Origin: Diploscapter coronatus
Taxonomy: Eukaryota > Nematoda > Chromadorea > Rhabditida > Rhabditidae
Assembly (NCBI GenBank): GCA_964036155.1
Contig: OZ038422.1
Location: 13,787,201-13,851,200, forward strand
Length of the DNA: 64,000 nt
Direction: 5' to 3'
The position numbers and the translations under genes are program-made. This document shows positions 11,409-23,078 of this stretch, one piece after another; position 1 is the stretch's first letter; every line of letters begins with the position of its first letter. The notes below the pieces were generated by a model that searched no databases, was not told the DNA's origin, and saw nothing but the letters and a program-made list of their open reading frames with translations.

Positions 11409-13095
11409 TTAACCAACCTTTTGTCGAACCCATTTTTCTATCATCATTCTGATAATTTTTTCTCGTCTTTCCAAATTCACCGGTCTAACGAAGTTGTTGA
11501 GCTTGAGCCAGGGATTGTAAGTTAGATTTGTCCCGTGTCTCCAATTGAAAAGAATCATTCCTGCTCTTTGTCTCTGTGCTTCGTGCTGAATTTTTATTTT
11601 TGGAATCATTGGTGATCACGAATGATGTTTAGTCGGTCTAATTTATACATTTTATTGTCCAAATTTGTCAGGCCCAGGGATATTTGCAGTTTCGGTTCGG
11701 TTTCGACTTAAAAATTGTGGTTCAGTTTATAAAAAAAAAAATTGAACCGCGAACATCCTAGGCAGACTATCAACCAAACCGTAAAACTATACGGGAGAGG
11801 ATGCCAAATCAAAAGTGCTTCTAGAGAAAGTTGATACATACTCTCTTCCCAACTCGAAGAGATCTTTATAGCTCGCTTTACCCATAACTCTTATCTATCG
11901 CTAGTCGCGTCACGGTTTCCCTCTTCCCGCGTCTAAAGATAGGAAAGAATGTGTTTCTGAATGTGAGGAAAGGAAGATGCAAGAGGTGGACAAAGTGAGC
12001 TGATGAAGGTCTCTTCAAATTGAGAAGACTATGCAGGGGGTACGCAAAATGATTTTAGCAAAACTTTTTGGCTTAGAGGGGTATGCACGAGAGATCTGAC
12101 TTAAGCGTTGCCTAAGTCTGAAACTTGCATACATAATTTTTATAGGTAGCAGAAGACATATTTCATAATGACGATTTTCTAAATTAAAAATACCGTTTCG
12201 TTTGGACGTCTGACATAAATGAGCTGCGTAATCTGCTCCTTTGTCATAGATCTCTGCTCCAAAGGTAACGTCTTCAGATTCCTGAACAGTTCGTGATCCT
12301 CCTGCCGCTTCCTTCTGACTTCGTCGTATTTTTTCTTATCTTCCAAAATGACGGATGCATCGATGTCCTCGGGCGAATTCACGATTGTTTCAGCCTATAA
12401 TGTTTTCATCATAAAATTTTTAGTATAAATTTTTATTTTGAGTTCGGAATCTGGGAGTCGCATAGAGAGAAAAATGCGATTTTAATTAAGCCAGTCTCCC
12501 CATTTCACGTTCTATTTCCTTCTTTCTAGCCCATTGAAAAATAAACGCGCAACTTTAGGATGCGTTCATACTTTTTGACATTGTGTCAATGTTAGGCGAT
12601 ATTACGTGTAAATTTTTGAAATCGATGTCAAGCGTGTCAAAAATTTATACATAATATCGCATGGCATTGACATAATGTCAAAAAAGTATGAACGCACCCT
12701 TCCCGAATTTCGTACCAGGCAATACTATAATTGAGCTGTGTTAAATATGCACTGGCTCAACCTATGTTCATTTACTTTTTCTTTGTTTCCATATCACGAG
12801 CTTATGAGTATAGTTTGAACAAAGGGGACTTTCTCCAAAGTATGATTTTAACATACGTAACAATTACAATTTGGCATATGACACTCTACTAATAGATTTT
12901 CGAATTTATTAGATTTGAAATTCTATTCATTTTACAAATCAACTTCAGCGAATATAAGAAACATACCAATTTGGGCTCGATTGTGGGACTCGGTTGATCC
13001 CAGAACCGGCCATTTGAATAGCCGATCAAAGTCACGAACAACAGAATGCATATCGAACGTGTTGGGGTCCAAGGATGAGATGATGATATGACCAT
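11409..13095 (-). CDS. Orphan small secreted protein, 168 residues, 3 exons
   Basis: Exons 12967-13095, 12194-12394 and 11409-11585 join in phase 0 with donors GTATGT and GTATTT and acceptors TATAG and TTCAG, giving 43+67+58 codons and a stop. I chose the ATG at 13095 because it follows TTGCAG directly, the usual context of a trans-spliced or 5'-UTR-spliced nematode start; another in-frame ATG lies two codons upstream. Residues about 14-29 (SICILLFVTLIGYSNG) look like a signal-peptide core. The mature part is highly charged, with KKYDEVRRKRQEDHELFRNL near the middle and LERREKIIRMMIEKW near the end, probably helical. No cysteine cluster or known domain is visible and I do not recognise the family. 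A palindromic element sits in intron 1. Confidence 0.72.
11673..11763. repeat. Small foldback element, AGGGAT-type tips
   Basis: The left tip CCAGGGATATTTGCAGTT and the right tip, read on the minus strand as CCTAGGATGTTCGCGGTT, form a hairpin about 90 nt long. The core is rich in TTCGGTT-type short repeats and an A-run. It lies in the 1.6-kb region upstream of exon 3 of the orphan secreted-protein gene (intron 2). Confidence 0.5.
12558..12699. repeat. Palindromic MITE-like element in intron 1 of the orphan gene
   Basis: The two arms of roughly 60 nt are nearly perfect inverse copies: both begin GTGCGTTCATACTTTTT/GATGCGTTCATACTTTTT when read inward, continue with TGACAT and a TGTCAATG block, then GCGATATTA. 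The loop is about 20 nt. It has the size and shape of a MITE; no coding capacity. Confidence 0.75.
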
Positions 13096-13886
13096 CTGCA
13101 ATTTATTGAATTAGATGATAGTATGATAGGCAGAATATCAGAGTGCCAAAATTAACACTCGAATTATGCGTTCGAAATGTATTGCCAATGCGTCTAATTT
13201 AATTGTTCGGCATTTACATACTTAAAGTTTTATTAGTTTAAGAGAATGTATTTGTAAAATCCGAACAACTGTCCGCATTTCAGAAAAAGTCACAAATCGG
13301 GATTTGACCAGAGGTGGGCACCACTATGGGTTCTAATCACAAAACCGGAGAAATAAGGCTCTGCCCCCATAAGCGAGCGGGGCTATGCTAATTTAAAAAT
13401 CACGATGCATATGAAAAAATACTCGTTAAATGGTACAAATAAAACTCTTTTGCTATAAAAGACATTCGAAAAATTTTAAAAGGATCTTAGACTAGACAAT
13501 GGACCACGTCTACTGATATATAGGTTTCGGGATTTCAGCCACTTACTGATAGGTAGATCGTCCCGATGTCAAAGTAAGAGGTAAAATACTCCCCTCCACG
13601 AAAGCGATAAAAATATTCAAAACTTCATAACTTTTCGAAAATTTTTTATAGCAAAAAAGTTTCTTTGTACCTCCTGTTTGCAGCCAAATCGTTAAAACTC
13701 CCAACTTTGACCCCCCACCTAACCCCACCCACTTTAGGAGACAGGGCCTGGTCTCCTCATTTTTGTGATTAGGATTCAAAGGAAGGGGAGTATCGATCCA
13801 TATGGGTTGAATCCGAAATTCAAAACACTTTTGCAATTGTCCGACCTTTATTCGAATTATTCAAACAGTGCGTCTTAAATATATAT

Positions 13887-14051
13887 GCTCCATTCCCAGT
13901 CATCAGTCAACACGACATGTTTTCTGCAGAGGAAAAGGGGAACAGGATGGCAGCTGGACAAACAGTTCGACTGAAACTCGCTGAAATGAAGAACGGATAT
14001 TTCGACACGCAAATTCCTCACCCATCTCTTCACAGTGATATTTTCACAAGT
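13887..14051 (+). other. Possible isolated coding exon
   Basis: A plus-strand open segment reads through HDMFSAEEKGNRMAAGQTV and on to PHPSLHSDIFT, where ACAA is followed by a good donor GTGAGA near 14052. Upstream AG acceptors exist but none is decisive. No family recognised; the opposite strand is also open here, so this may be chance. Confidence 0.2.
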
Positions 14052-14463
14052 GAGACCAAATTTCACATTGCAGAATTTCGACTAAATTCTTCCCTCAAAT
14101 ACGTCATACTAAACTAGACGAAGCATATCCTTCCTTTTCAATTTTTTTACCATTTTCATTTCATTTCTGCAAATATCCAATTCGACATGTCAAGTGACTT
14201 CGACCCTGTAATATGCTTGACCAAATATATATGCTATTTTTCATATGAAATCGAAAATTCTAAATTCAAATAGTTAAAAAAAAAAAAAACTTACAGCGTT
14301 ATCAAATTAAGAAACCGAAAGAATTGCAATATTAGTTTTTAGAAGTCACGACTTTGCCCGTAGATTAATTTCGTATTACTTGCGTTATTAATATGGTTTT
14401 GCACAGTTATGATCAATAGGGGTGTGAAAAAATATTTTCGGAAAAGATTTCTTTCTCTGAACC

Positions 14464-14543
14464 AGAGTTGTACGAAACGTTAAGTTTCGTTTACGTTTAC
14501 GTCTACGTCTTACGCTTTTTCAAAAAAATTTTCGTACAGCCCT
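14464..14543. repeat. Small foldback element with ACGTTT-rich core
   Basis: The left tip AGAGTTGTACGAAA pairs with the right tip, which reads AGGGCTGTACGAAA on the other strand. The core is a run of GTTTACGTTTACGTCTACG-type short repeats. Its tips resemble those of the elements at 50248-50395 and 57416-57523. Confidence 0.55.
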
Positions 14544-15106
14544 AACGAGAACTTAAAGCTATGAAATTAGAATAGGAATTTTCGATAATTTTTTTTTTCA
14601 AATCTAGGTGGGAATCAGGGATGTACGAAGTTTTGATTTGAAAATTCTCGAATTCAAAGTCGAAATCGAAGTTTTGCCCAAAAACGTTAAAATCTACACC
14701 AAAAATAGAAAAATGATGCTAATTTAAGTGAGAAAATTAATTTTTGCCTTAAAATAAATTAATTTTAGTCGAAAATTCGTTCTGGCTTGAATTTTTATCG
14801 AAGTGGTTGGATATTTGGCCATTGAGGTTTTCGACTACGCAGAATTCGAAAATCATCATTAAAATGCGTTTCGACCACTTGCTGTGTCAATACCGTAATC
14901 TCAAAGATACTGAAAATCCGGATTGCTGTAACTCAAAATTTTTGCATCGAAATAACTCGAATTTGACACCAAAATACTCTCAAGGATATACTGATTAAGA
15001 ATCTGGAATAATCTCATTAATAAAACCATCTATTTTTATTCTACGAACTGTCGAAATAAAGTACCATTTATAAGACATTATGTATAGGAACAGCCCGAAT
15101 TCGTAC

Positions 15107-15393
15107 CTGAAAACTCTGAAACTTGGGTCAATTGTATCTTCCCCATTACTACGTGACTGATTTTAAATAATTTTAAAAATAATTCCCAAAATCTGCTGAA
15201 AAGCAACAAAGAAGTCACAGTGTAATTGATACGCGACAGCAGGCTTAAACCATGTGAAACTTTACATCCGTCGTGTACAAAGTAAGGCCCGTATGGATCG
15301 GCAAGATTGGTACCGTTAAGCAGCTCATGGTTCGGGGCTATCAGATGGTATGGATCTTTTTCGGAATTAAGCGCTTCGAATGTTGAGCCTTCC
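15107..15393 (-). other. Possible coding exon of unknown gene
   Basis: The minus strand is open for 287 nt between an acceptor TCTGACAG and a donor GTACGA. It reads FEALNSEKDPYHLIAPNHEL and later ADPYGPYFVHDGCKVSHG, a well-mixed composition unlike random AT-rich translation, followed by a hydrophobic stretch. I could not find partner exons or recognise the family. It could be a fragment of a decayed gene. Confidence 0.32.
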
Positions 15394-15621
15394 CTGTCAG
15401 ATAGAGAATCATAAATTAATTAGCTCGAGTTAACGTTAGAGTTTTGAACTTAAAGTCAGCTCGTAATTTAATGCAATAACGTATGAATTATAACATCGTG
15501 TGACACAAGTTAATGTTAACCTCGGAATTGATATATAAACGAATCTACTTTCAGTTCTACTACGAAATCCTGACGCTGATGTCATCGAGAAGATCAAACT
15601 CATGGGCCAATAAGTATCGGC

Positions 15622-15897
15622 ATGGAACAAGAATTTCAGTCTTTGTACATTGGGTTCAAAAATACTTCTCCGAAAACAATGAATTGCTATACACAAAGAG
15701 CTTTATATATTCTAAGAAGAAGTCTGAATTTGAGCCTGATGACCCAATTCCCAAATCAACTCCGCCAATTATGTTCTATAAGTACCCAAAGAAAAGAATC
15801 AGAGCTTGCTAGCGATCAACAGAAAATGTTCTTCGAATGGGCTCCGGGTACAATCGACGGGTTGCTGAAGAGGGTCAAGGATCTTTTCCACCTTTAA
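15622..15897 (+). other. Possible 3' terminal coding segment or gene relic
   Basis: An open plus-strand segment ends in KMFFEWAPGTIDGLLKRVKD and a TAA stop. Just upstream, in another frame, LLRNPDADVIEKIKLMG also looks protein-like, but only an implausibly short 27-nt intron would link the two. A frameshifted relic is therefore as likely as a live gene. Confidence 0.25.
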
Positions 15898-16757
15898 GAT
15901 GGTGAATTAAATCTGAAAACGAATATTCGTGAAAGTTTTGATTGATCAGATTTCTAATATAATTTTGTTGTGTCTGTAGTGATTACAGATCATATTTTAA
16001 TTCATAAATCTACTCCCAACGTAATCTGAAACCTACTACTAAATCTAAAAATCTGAAGGTCTATTTTTAAACTTCACATTTTTCTTAAATTATGACGCTA
16101 GGAATATTTGGTTGTGAATAAAGTTGAAATTTATAAACCTATTTCAAGCGTAATCTGAGACTACTACTAAATCTAAAAATTCTCCTGGTCCATTTTAAAT
16201 CCGGCATTTTTCTGAAATTTGATCAAATTGATGCTTTAGGTGCTCATTTATGTCCGGAATAAACACCTTTTTGAATTTCAAAGCACATCATTTTCGGGAT
16301 GGATGGGTCTATAAAAGGGGTCTGGATCTCTGTCATATGCGGTGAGATATAAAATTCCCTTTCACCGAGTAGGCCCCCCACCTTTCAGCGGTAACCTTAT
16401 GCTAGGGTATTGAACAAGCATTTTTTCCCTACCCCATTTCTCTAACCTTCACTCTCATAGTCGACATATCTGGATTTATATGAGCAAGCTTCCTGGCTCG
16501 GGACTACTCGACGTTTCTGAATAAGCCCAATTTTCATATATCACGTTTCAAAAATCCTTGGAATTCAAATATTTACCTTTAGTCTGAAAAACACATGACC
16601 TATGCTCATTAAACTTTCAAAAGTTTGTTTAAAATTCATTTCACGTGAAATTTTTTTATAGTTTGTTTTCATTTCTATAACGAAACTCTGAACTTTGTTG
16701 CTATATCCGAGAAATTTCGAGTTTTTTTGTAAACAAATAGGGATCTGAAAACTCAGC

Positions 16758-17156
16758 ATGGATACCGCTGAGCCAGGGTGTGTGGTTGTGGAGTGTCGAT
16801 ATTGCATGGCTAGAAAGCAGTCGCTAATTAACAATAATACTTCAAAGGAAGTGGTGAGTTTTTCAAATATCGTTAAAGACTATCGCATTTCTTGAACTGT
16901 GTTAAATACTGTTTTCTTTGTACTCCCATTTATAATGACATTTATATCTATCCATCTTCATTTTTCATCATAACACTACTTCAAAAATAGTACCTCCGAG
17001 AACTATGCATCAGTTCACTTTCAGTCGTCCGTTTTAACCGCACAAAATCAGAACGCCAACAACAAGCCTATTAAGCAGCGTCAATCGCCGATCGACATCC
17101 GAATTGCCAAACTGCACTATGCACCAGAAGTTTGCAGGGTAAAATCATAGCTGTAT

Positions 17157-17190
<34 letters not shown>

Positions 17191-19173
17191 CCTATTTTCA
17201 GCCGGAACTTCTAAAATTGAGTTACCATTCCGGGGATTGCGGTGTGCTCTACGTCAATCCGACTGGCTTTCGGGTGGATGCGAGCGAAAATTCGCAAACC
17301 AGTAAGTCTTTGCAAAAGAATAAAAGTCCTGTGTCTCAATTTCTTGTGATCCTGTAAAAATGCGATTGTATACGATCGCATTTTTTGATATTTAGAAATT
17401 TAGAACTTTCATCTTTCAAAAAAAATTCTAACATCCTGTTTTCAGTTTACGTAAAAAGTATGCGAAATTGCTTGAGAAATATCCGAATCTCCATATAATC
17501 TCTTTTTTCTGGGGCATATTTTATTTTTCAGCAATTTCGGCCCCACATCTGCCTTCCGGCCGATTTCGGTTCGCCCAATTTCACGCCCACTGGGGCGCCG
17601 ACCAGCATTGCGGCTCCGAGCACAGATTGAATAGCAGAAGCTATGCGGGAGAGGTGAATTCAACTGTTGCAAATTTTCTAAGATCTAAATTTGGAAATGC
17701 TGCATGACTAATATATAAAGTTTGTATATAAGTTACAGAAATTTCCAAATATTAAACGGTATTTTATTATGTTATAATAATTCCAAGCGATGAGTTTACT
17801 CAAAATAATCATTAATTCGTGTTTCTTTCAGAAGAGTTTTAAATATGCTGCAAAAATTTCGATAAATCATATATAATTTTGTGCTGTAATTCCATCGTCT
17901 ATATTCTACCAAAACATAAAAATGATCATAAATTCATGCATGGTTTTCGAAAAAAAACATTCATTTTTCATGTTCATAATTATGATCCTTGATAAATGCG
18001 TCTTGAATGGGGTGTGCACTCTTGCAAAGAGTGATGTATTCATTTTTCCCATCTCATAGACCAAAGTCATAAATTCCGACTACCGAAGCATATCCGAGTT
18101 CTTTAGTCTAATAACCAGAAAACACTCCGATATATAATTTTGATCTACGGTTACCAAATCTCGTGCCCATTAACAGCAATCCACGCTAAAATCTGTTTCG
18201 TGGTTCAAAGCCAGAACAAAGAACTCACTTTTTATTTGCCCGAAGTGGTCCAAACAAAAAGCCCCTACCTTCCCTGAGACATTCTAATTTTTCTGAAAGC
18301 CCTATACCAACACAATGAGAGAATAAAGCTTTATGGCTAATGTAATAAGTTACCATTTTGGGCATACGATAGATATAAATAAGTGTTGGAAAAGGAAGTT
18401 TCTGGATTGAGTCATAAGGTTTTATGAAATTATTACGGAAGAGAAAAACAAACTATCTCGAAGTATTTCAAGCTTAACTTACAAAAATTTATTTGGCTTT
18501 AAAGTTCTTGAAAATGCAATTATTTGACATTTCAGGTCCACTTCGTCTTCTACAACATCAAGTACGGCAACTTTTGTTCCGCTGCGAATCACCGAGATGG
18601 TCTTTCTGTTCTGGCCGTTTTCATTAGAGGTAAAAAGTTCCCGAAAATGTCCCAGAAAAGTTGCCAACCTAAAGTTTCCAGAAACAGACAAGGATAACTT
18701 CAACTACAAGGCTCTAATCGACAACGTGAAGAAGGCTCTGCAAACTGGCAGACCGGTAAATCTCCCCAAGGACTTCCATATTGAACGACTCTTTCCAAGT
18801 CCAGGTAGAAAAATGATGAACTTTAAAATTTTTAAGATTAGCTATTCTCCATTATCTTTAGTTTTTTAAAAAGATCTTTTTTACAACTAATTCATCTACT
18901 CAATAAGATAACAAATAATAATCTTGATTATTTTTGAAACTCATCTAAAAGTTTTCAGGACACCGTGACTTCATCACCTATCATGGCTCGCTTACCACCG
19001 TGCCATTTTCGGAATCAGTCACCTGGACCGTATTTCTGAACAATGTCTCACTGTCTCATGCCCAATTGAACGTTTTCCGCTCTATCATAGATTCTAACAA
19101 TCGAGAATGCCAAAACCTTAATGGACGGTCATTAAAATCGTCCAAGAAGTTTGCGGATCCGAAAATTCATTGA
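16758..19173 (+). CDS. Alpha-class carbonic anhydrase, 287 residues, 7 exons
   Basis: Exons 16758-16853, 17025-17138, 17202-17301, 17532-17653, 18536-18629, 18682-18804 and 18959-19173 join with agreeing phases. The product catalyses CO2 hydration to bicarbonate. Visible family marks: RQSPIDIR, the zinc-binding strand FAQFHAHWG with two of the three zinc histidines, GSEH with the gate glutamate, HFVFYNIKYGNF carrying the third zinc histidine, DGLSVLAVFI, and SLTTVPFSESVTW with the active-site threonine (Thr199 of human CA II). All catalytic residues expected of an active enzyme are present. Oddities: the usual WGY-type N-terminal segment is absent, replaced by a low-complexity start (first exon the least certain), and the YPGSLTTPP consensus reads YHGSLTTVP. 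No signal peptide is seen, so a cytosolic enzyme is likely. Intron 2 holds a 28-T run. Confidence 0.92.
17158..17185 (+). repeat. Poly(T) tract in carbonic anhydrase intron 2
   Basis: An uninterrupted run of 28 T lies just upstream of the polypyrimidine part of the intron 2 acceptor. It may be an extended 3' splice signal or a slippage tract; its true length is uncertain in any assembly. Confidence 0.9.
17654..18535 (+). other. Carbonic anhydrase intron 4, no other content seen
   Basis: This 882-nt AT-rich intron separates the exon with the first two zinc histidines from the exon with the third. No exon, repeat or hairpin of note was found. Confidence 0.6.
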
Positions 19174-19453
19174 TTTTGTCATTTTATTTTAACATTTATT
19201 AGAAAAGATCTACATTGTACGATAATCATAATAAACTCTTTAAACAGGACAAAAATCTAAAAAATGATATAGATAGAAACATATCACATTCTAATTAGAG
19301 CATTTGTAAAGCTATATTGCATCATGATGATAGGATTTGATCGAGAAATTTGAAAAATATGGGGAACTTCCATGCTTTAAACGCACTTTTGATAGCAATA
19401 TTACACGCTTTGATATAAATATAATTCGACTAAAATAGAAGGTTAGAACAATC

Positions 19454-22400
19454 TTAATTAACCTCGATTTCGTTTGAGTGGACGTGGAATTGGACGGTTT
19501 TATCAATGGGATCGTATTCACTTTCACTTAGTTTATCCAGGTGGTTGAGCTAAATATTTTACTCTTATGACAGATTTACAAATTTAAATATTAAATGCAA
19601 AACAGGTTACTAAATAATAAATGAAAGTATTAGCAAAACTTAGAATATTTTGTAACATATGCTGTAAAAAATTTTTAAATTTAAATCTCACCTTCGTGGT
19701 ATAATCTGGATGATCGGTCAAAATAGGAATATTCAGGGTGTGAAGCATCCAGTGGAGTTCAGCCATGTCGTTGACGGTCCACACAGCGACTTTGACACCT
19801 TTTCTGCGTTGTTGGTCGACAAAGGCTCTAAAATTGGTAATTATTCTAAGGTTGCCTAACTTCCAAAACTATTAAATCATTCTTTTATAGCTCAGTCAAA
19901 ACTATAAATTATATCTCAAAATATTTCATAAGTTTCTTGAATTTATAAGAATAGACTCTCCTCTTTTCAGTCAACTTTCAAGTAATAGCTATGCTCACTG
20001 TGAGATGTCGAGATTATTCGTCAGCAGCAAATCCGCTCCCAAGTACCAGGGTGTGACAGTCTTGAGCAGGAAGACGTGAATGTAGTCGATAATCTCCATC
20101 AGATGTTGCTTCAGATGGGTGTATCTCGGACGTTTATTTTCAATGTCGTGGAAGGAGAAGTACTTTTGGCGCCAGGTTAGGCCTAATTTTTTATTCGGGA
20201 AAAAGATTTCATTTTAATGAAATTAATGTATTTTGCACGGGAAGGTAGGTTTATTAAAATAACTGAATTCTATTTTTTAAAAATAAGAATATGTGAAGTT
20301 TACAAACCCGTCAAAATGCGCTGATTTCCCCTCTTGATGCGGTAGACGACCCAGGGATAGAACGAGCAGACGATGGCTTTGTCGTAGAGGTCGTACTTTT
20401 CGAAGAGGTACGCGATTATGTCCACGAGCTAAAAGGGGGTGTATTTTATAAATTATTTGGTTTCAAATCCAATAAGCGATTTAATATCTTAAAAATTTGC
20501 CGATAAAAACCTCAGATTTCTGAAACATGATTTTTTCTCAAATGTTTTCAATTCCCAACTCCAAATCATGATCATTTCTGCAGAATGATAGGGATTTCAA
20601 GGTTATCAAACTGATGATTTCATTGGGCTTTGATTTTTTGCAGGGTGATTAATAAATATGATTATCATCATGAAAAAGACCGAGCTATCAGACCATTACT
20701 GCTAAATTCAAAACATATCCTTATCATTGATAAACAAATACCATGTTAAAGTTTTCAACATTGTATCTCACCCGTTTTGATAACCGATCTTTAATCATAT
20801 GGCATATATCAACCCTCAAGCTCTGAATGCCATACTCCATTCATTTTGATCCCCTATCTTTAATCGCATGACTTACCTCAGTATCAGTGTCCTTGACGTC
20901 AAATAGCATTCGGATGTCGTTTTCGACGCTCCATCTGACGGTCTCCTCCAGTGTGGGAATCTTCTCAGCGATCACCTCGGCCAATACGCCTTTCCTAGAT
21001 CAGCACGTCATCAGATTATGCTTTTGAAGGATTAGAGACTGGTTTTAGTTGTATTTAATTTTTGTATTTCGAAATTTTTAAAATAAACTCAAAAACAAAC
21101 AAAATTAATCCTTTCTTCTAGTTCAGGAATTGGAAAATAGTAATTTCATATTTTATTGGCGTCTCATTGCATGTTTTGATTTTTCATAGCCTCATAAAAT
21201 TATAGACAACCACTCAACAATTCATTAGCCTCAATAAAAATAAACCAAGGTAAAAATTCCCTCTCAAAAATTCAGGATAAATTCGTTTAAGTTTGAAACC
21301 GTTCCAAATCATCTTCAAGAGATTTCGTTTCAATTAGATACTACTGATTTCAAATAGGAAATAAAGATCATCAATCAATATTGAATCACATGATATTTCA
21401 TTCTTTGCGCTACTCCACCCTTCAAAATTCAAAAGAGTTACTTTCAAAACGTAGGTAAGAAATGATGACTTTTAGTTTTCATTCCGAGTACGTGTATACT
21501 GATTTTTGCGTGCATTCTGCTTCTTTTTCAATCACATTTTCTTCTCTGCTTCCTTTTTATCCTCTTAAAATTCTATAGTGTTTCATATTTCCGTTTACTA
21601 GAGAAATCAACAAACAGACGCAGCGAATGGCTGATGATAGATAATTTACACAGTTTTGAATCATGCGATGATATTACGAACTAAAGAATGCACGCCACGT
21701 GGTTAAGTAGCAAGTTGCTTGATTATTTTTTTTTGCAAAAATGCTTCAAATATTTAAGAATAAGAGCATAAAATGGCTGGTATAATATTTAAGAGCTAAA
21801 CAAATTTTGCACCCACTTGGTTCTGACGAAACGTGCTGCAACATTGACGTTGTCCAACTCTTTCAAAGTCTTATCACGGATAGGGCCGGTCATGTTGGTG
21901 GTTCTAGAATTTGAAAAGTGTTATTTCACCCCATAAGCCGGAAATTATATAAATATCTGCTTGTGTTGATGTTCGATTTAATGAAACCTATAGAATTTCT
22001 CATCTTAAAAAGTTTCGTTAATTATTTTCTCTGAATAATCAACGATTGAAGACTAATTTCATTAGTCAAATATCGTTGACTTCATATTTTATGTAGCATA
22101 TTTAAAATCCACCTATCCAAATCATCATCATGCAACAGAACAGCTTTGCCGTCCTTCGTCATGGCCACGTCAAATTCAATCAAATCCGCGCCATCACGTT
22201 TGGCCTAAACTTAACATAAATTATTTTAAATTACTCATTTTTATATTAGAATACTATGGATCTAGCCCACTACTGGCTTGATTCTAACAAAGAAAGATCA
22301 ATATCCTTTGATACGTATTACGATCATGCTCTCTAGACTCTGTCTAGATTGCTAGATTGAATTCTTTATGCTATCACGTAGACACAAGTCACGTTTTCCA

Positions 22401-23078
22401 TGAAATTTATTATAAAAAAGGGTTGAATATCTCTGTATAAAATAAATTATTGATTTTGTCGGAATAAATTTATACTTAGTTTCGCGTAAGGTTTACTAAA
22501 CTAGGCAAAAAAACTCGTATGGAATTGCTCGGAAGAAATATTCTCAATTTAAATCAGCTTAACGTTCTCATTTTTTAAATACAAATAGGTTCAGAACTTC
22601 CTCGAAGATAAGTCGGAGCTATATTTCGAGTAAGTTTCACTCTGTTTCGAAAGACTCACCTGAGCGAATCCAGCCAGACTGTTCTCGGGGAAGCTGTGCG
22701 GCGCGCCGCGGTGGCCACCGACGCGGAACCCGGCGAAGAAGCGTTCGACCTGAGAGCCACGGATGTAAAGGCTTATCAGTCATCATCACTGATAAAGAAG
22801 ATGTCAAGAAAAATACAAAGAAAGGAAGAATTTCCCGAGAAGTCATCAAGAAAGGGAGTTTTCAACAAAAAGAGATCAGAAAAGGAGCTTTCTAGAGTTG
22901 AATACGATACATCTCTGGGATCGCATCGTTTGTTCTTTGTCCCGTAGACCACGACGAAAATGCCGATCGGAATAAATAGCAGCACAGAGGGGCAGAACTC
23001 GTACAGAATGAATAGAAGCGTGAGAATACTAGCAACGCCTGGCATTGCGACATGGTCCAACTCAAAGCGGTAACCCAT
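19454..23078 (-). CDS. GDE1: GDE1-like glycerophosphodiester phosphodiesterase, 363 residues, 9 exons
   Basis: Exons 22911-23078, 22660-22749, 22113-22204, 21817-21903, 20877-20994, 20308-20428, 19999-20182, 19692-19827 and 19454-19549 all join in phase. The N-terminus has hydrophobic stretches (SILTLLFILYEF and VLLFIPIGIFVVVYG), placing the enzyme in a membrane. The catalytic core follows: VGGHRGAPHSFPENSLAGFA with the HRG and PEN motifs, LIEFDVAMTKDGKAVLLHDD with the metal-binding Glu-x-Asp and the second catalytic histidine, MLFDVKD, and VKVAVWTVND with PILTDHPD. The region RYTHLKQHLMEIIDY to PWYLGADLLL matches the insert typical of GDE1 (MIR16), so I favour GDE1 over GDPD1/3. The family hydrolyses glycerophosphodiesters such as glycerophosphoinositol or lysophospholipids. 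It is convergent with the carbonic anhydrase, 280 nt apart. Confidence 0.9.
20995..21816 (-). other. GDE1-like gene intron 4, no other content seen
   Basis: AT-rich intron of 822 nt between donor GTGGGT and acceptor ATCTAG. No exon or element recognised. Confidence 0.6.
22205..22659 (-). other. GDE1-like gene intron 2, no other content seen
   Basis: AT-rich intron of 455 nt between donor GTGAGT and acceptor GTTTAG; nothing else recognised. Confidence 0.6.

Larger units (their letters stand above)
13096..16757. other. Region without a solved gene; a few coding-like segments
   Basis: Between the orphan secreted-protein gene and the carbonic anhydrase I see segments that could be exons (listed separately at 13887-14051, 15107-15393 and 15622-15897) but cannot be joined into a gene model. 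The rest is AT-rich, with a foldback element at 14464-14543 and a related unpaired tip near 14616. Confidence 0.4.

Noticed and set aside
17442..17707. Frames on both strands overlapping carbonic anhydrase exon 4
   Set aside because: They are shadows of the exon 17532-17653, which is fixed by the zinc-binding motif.
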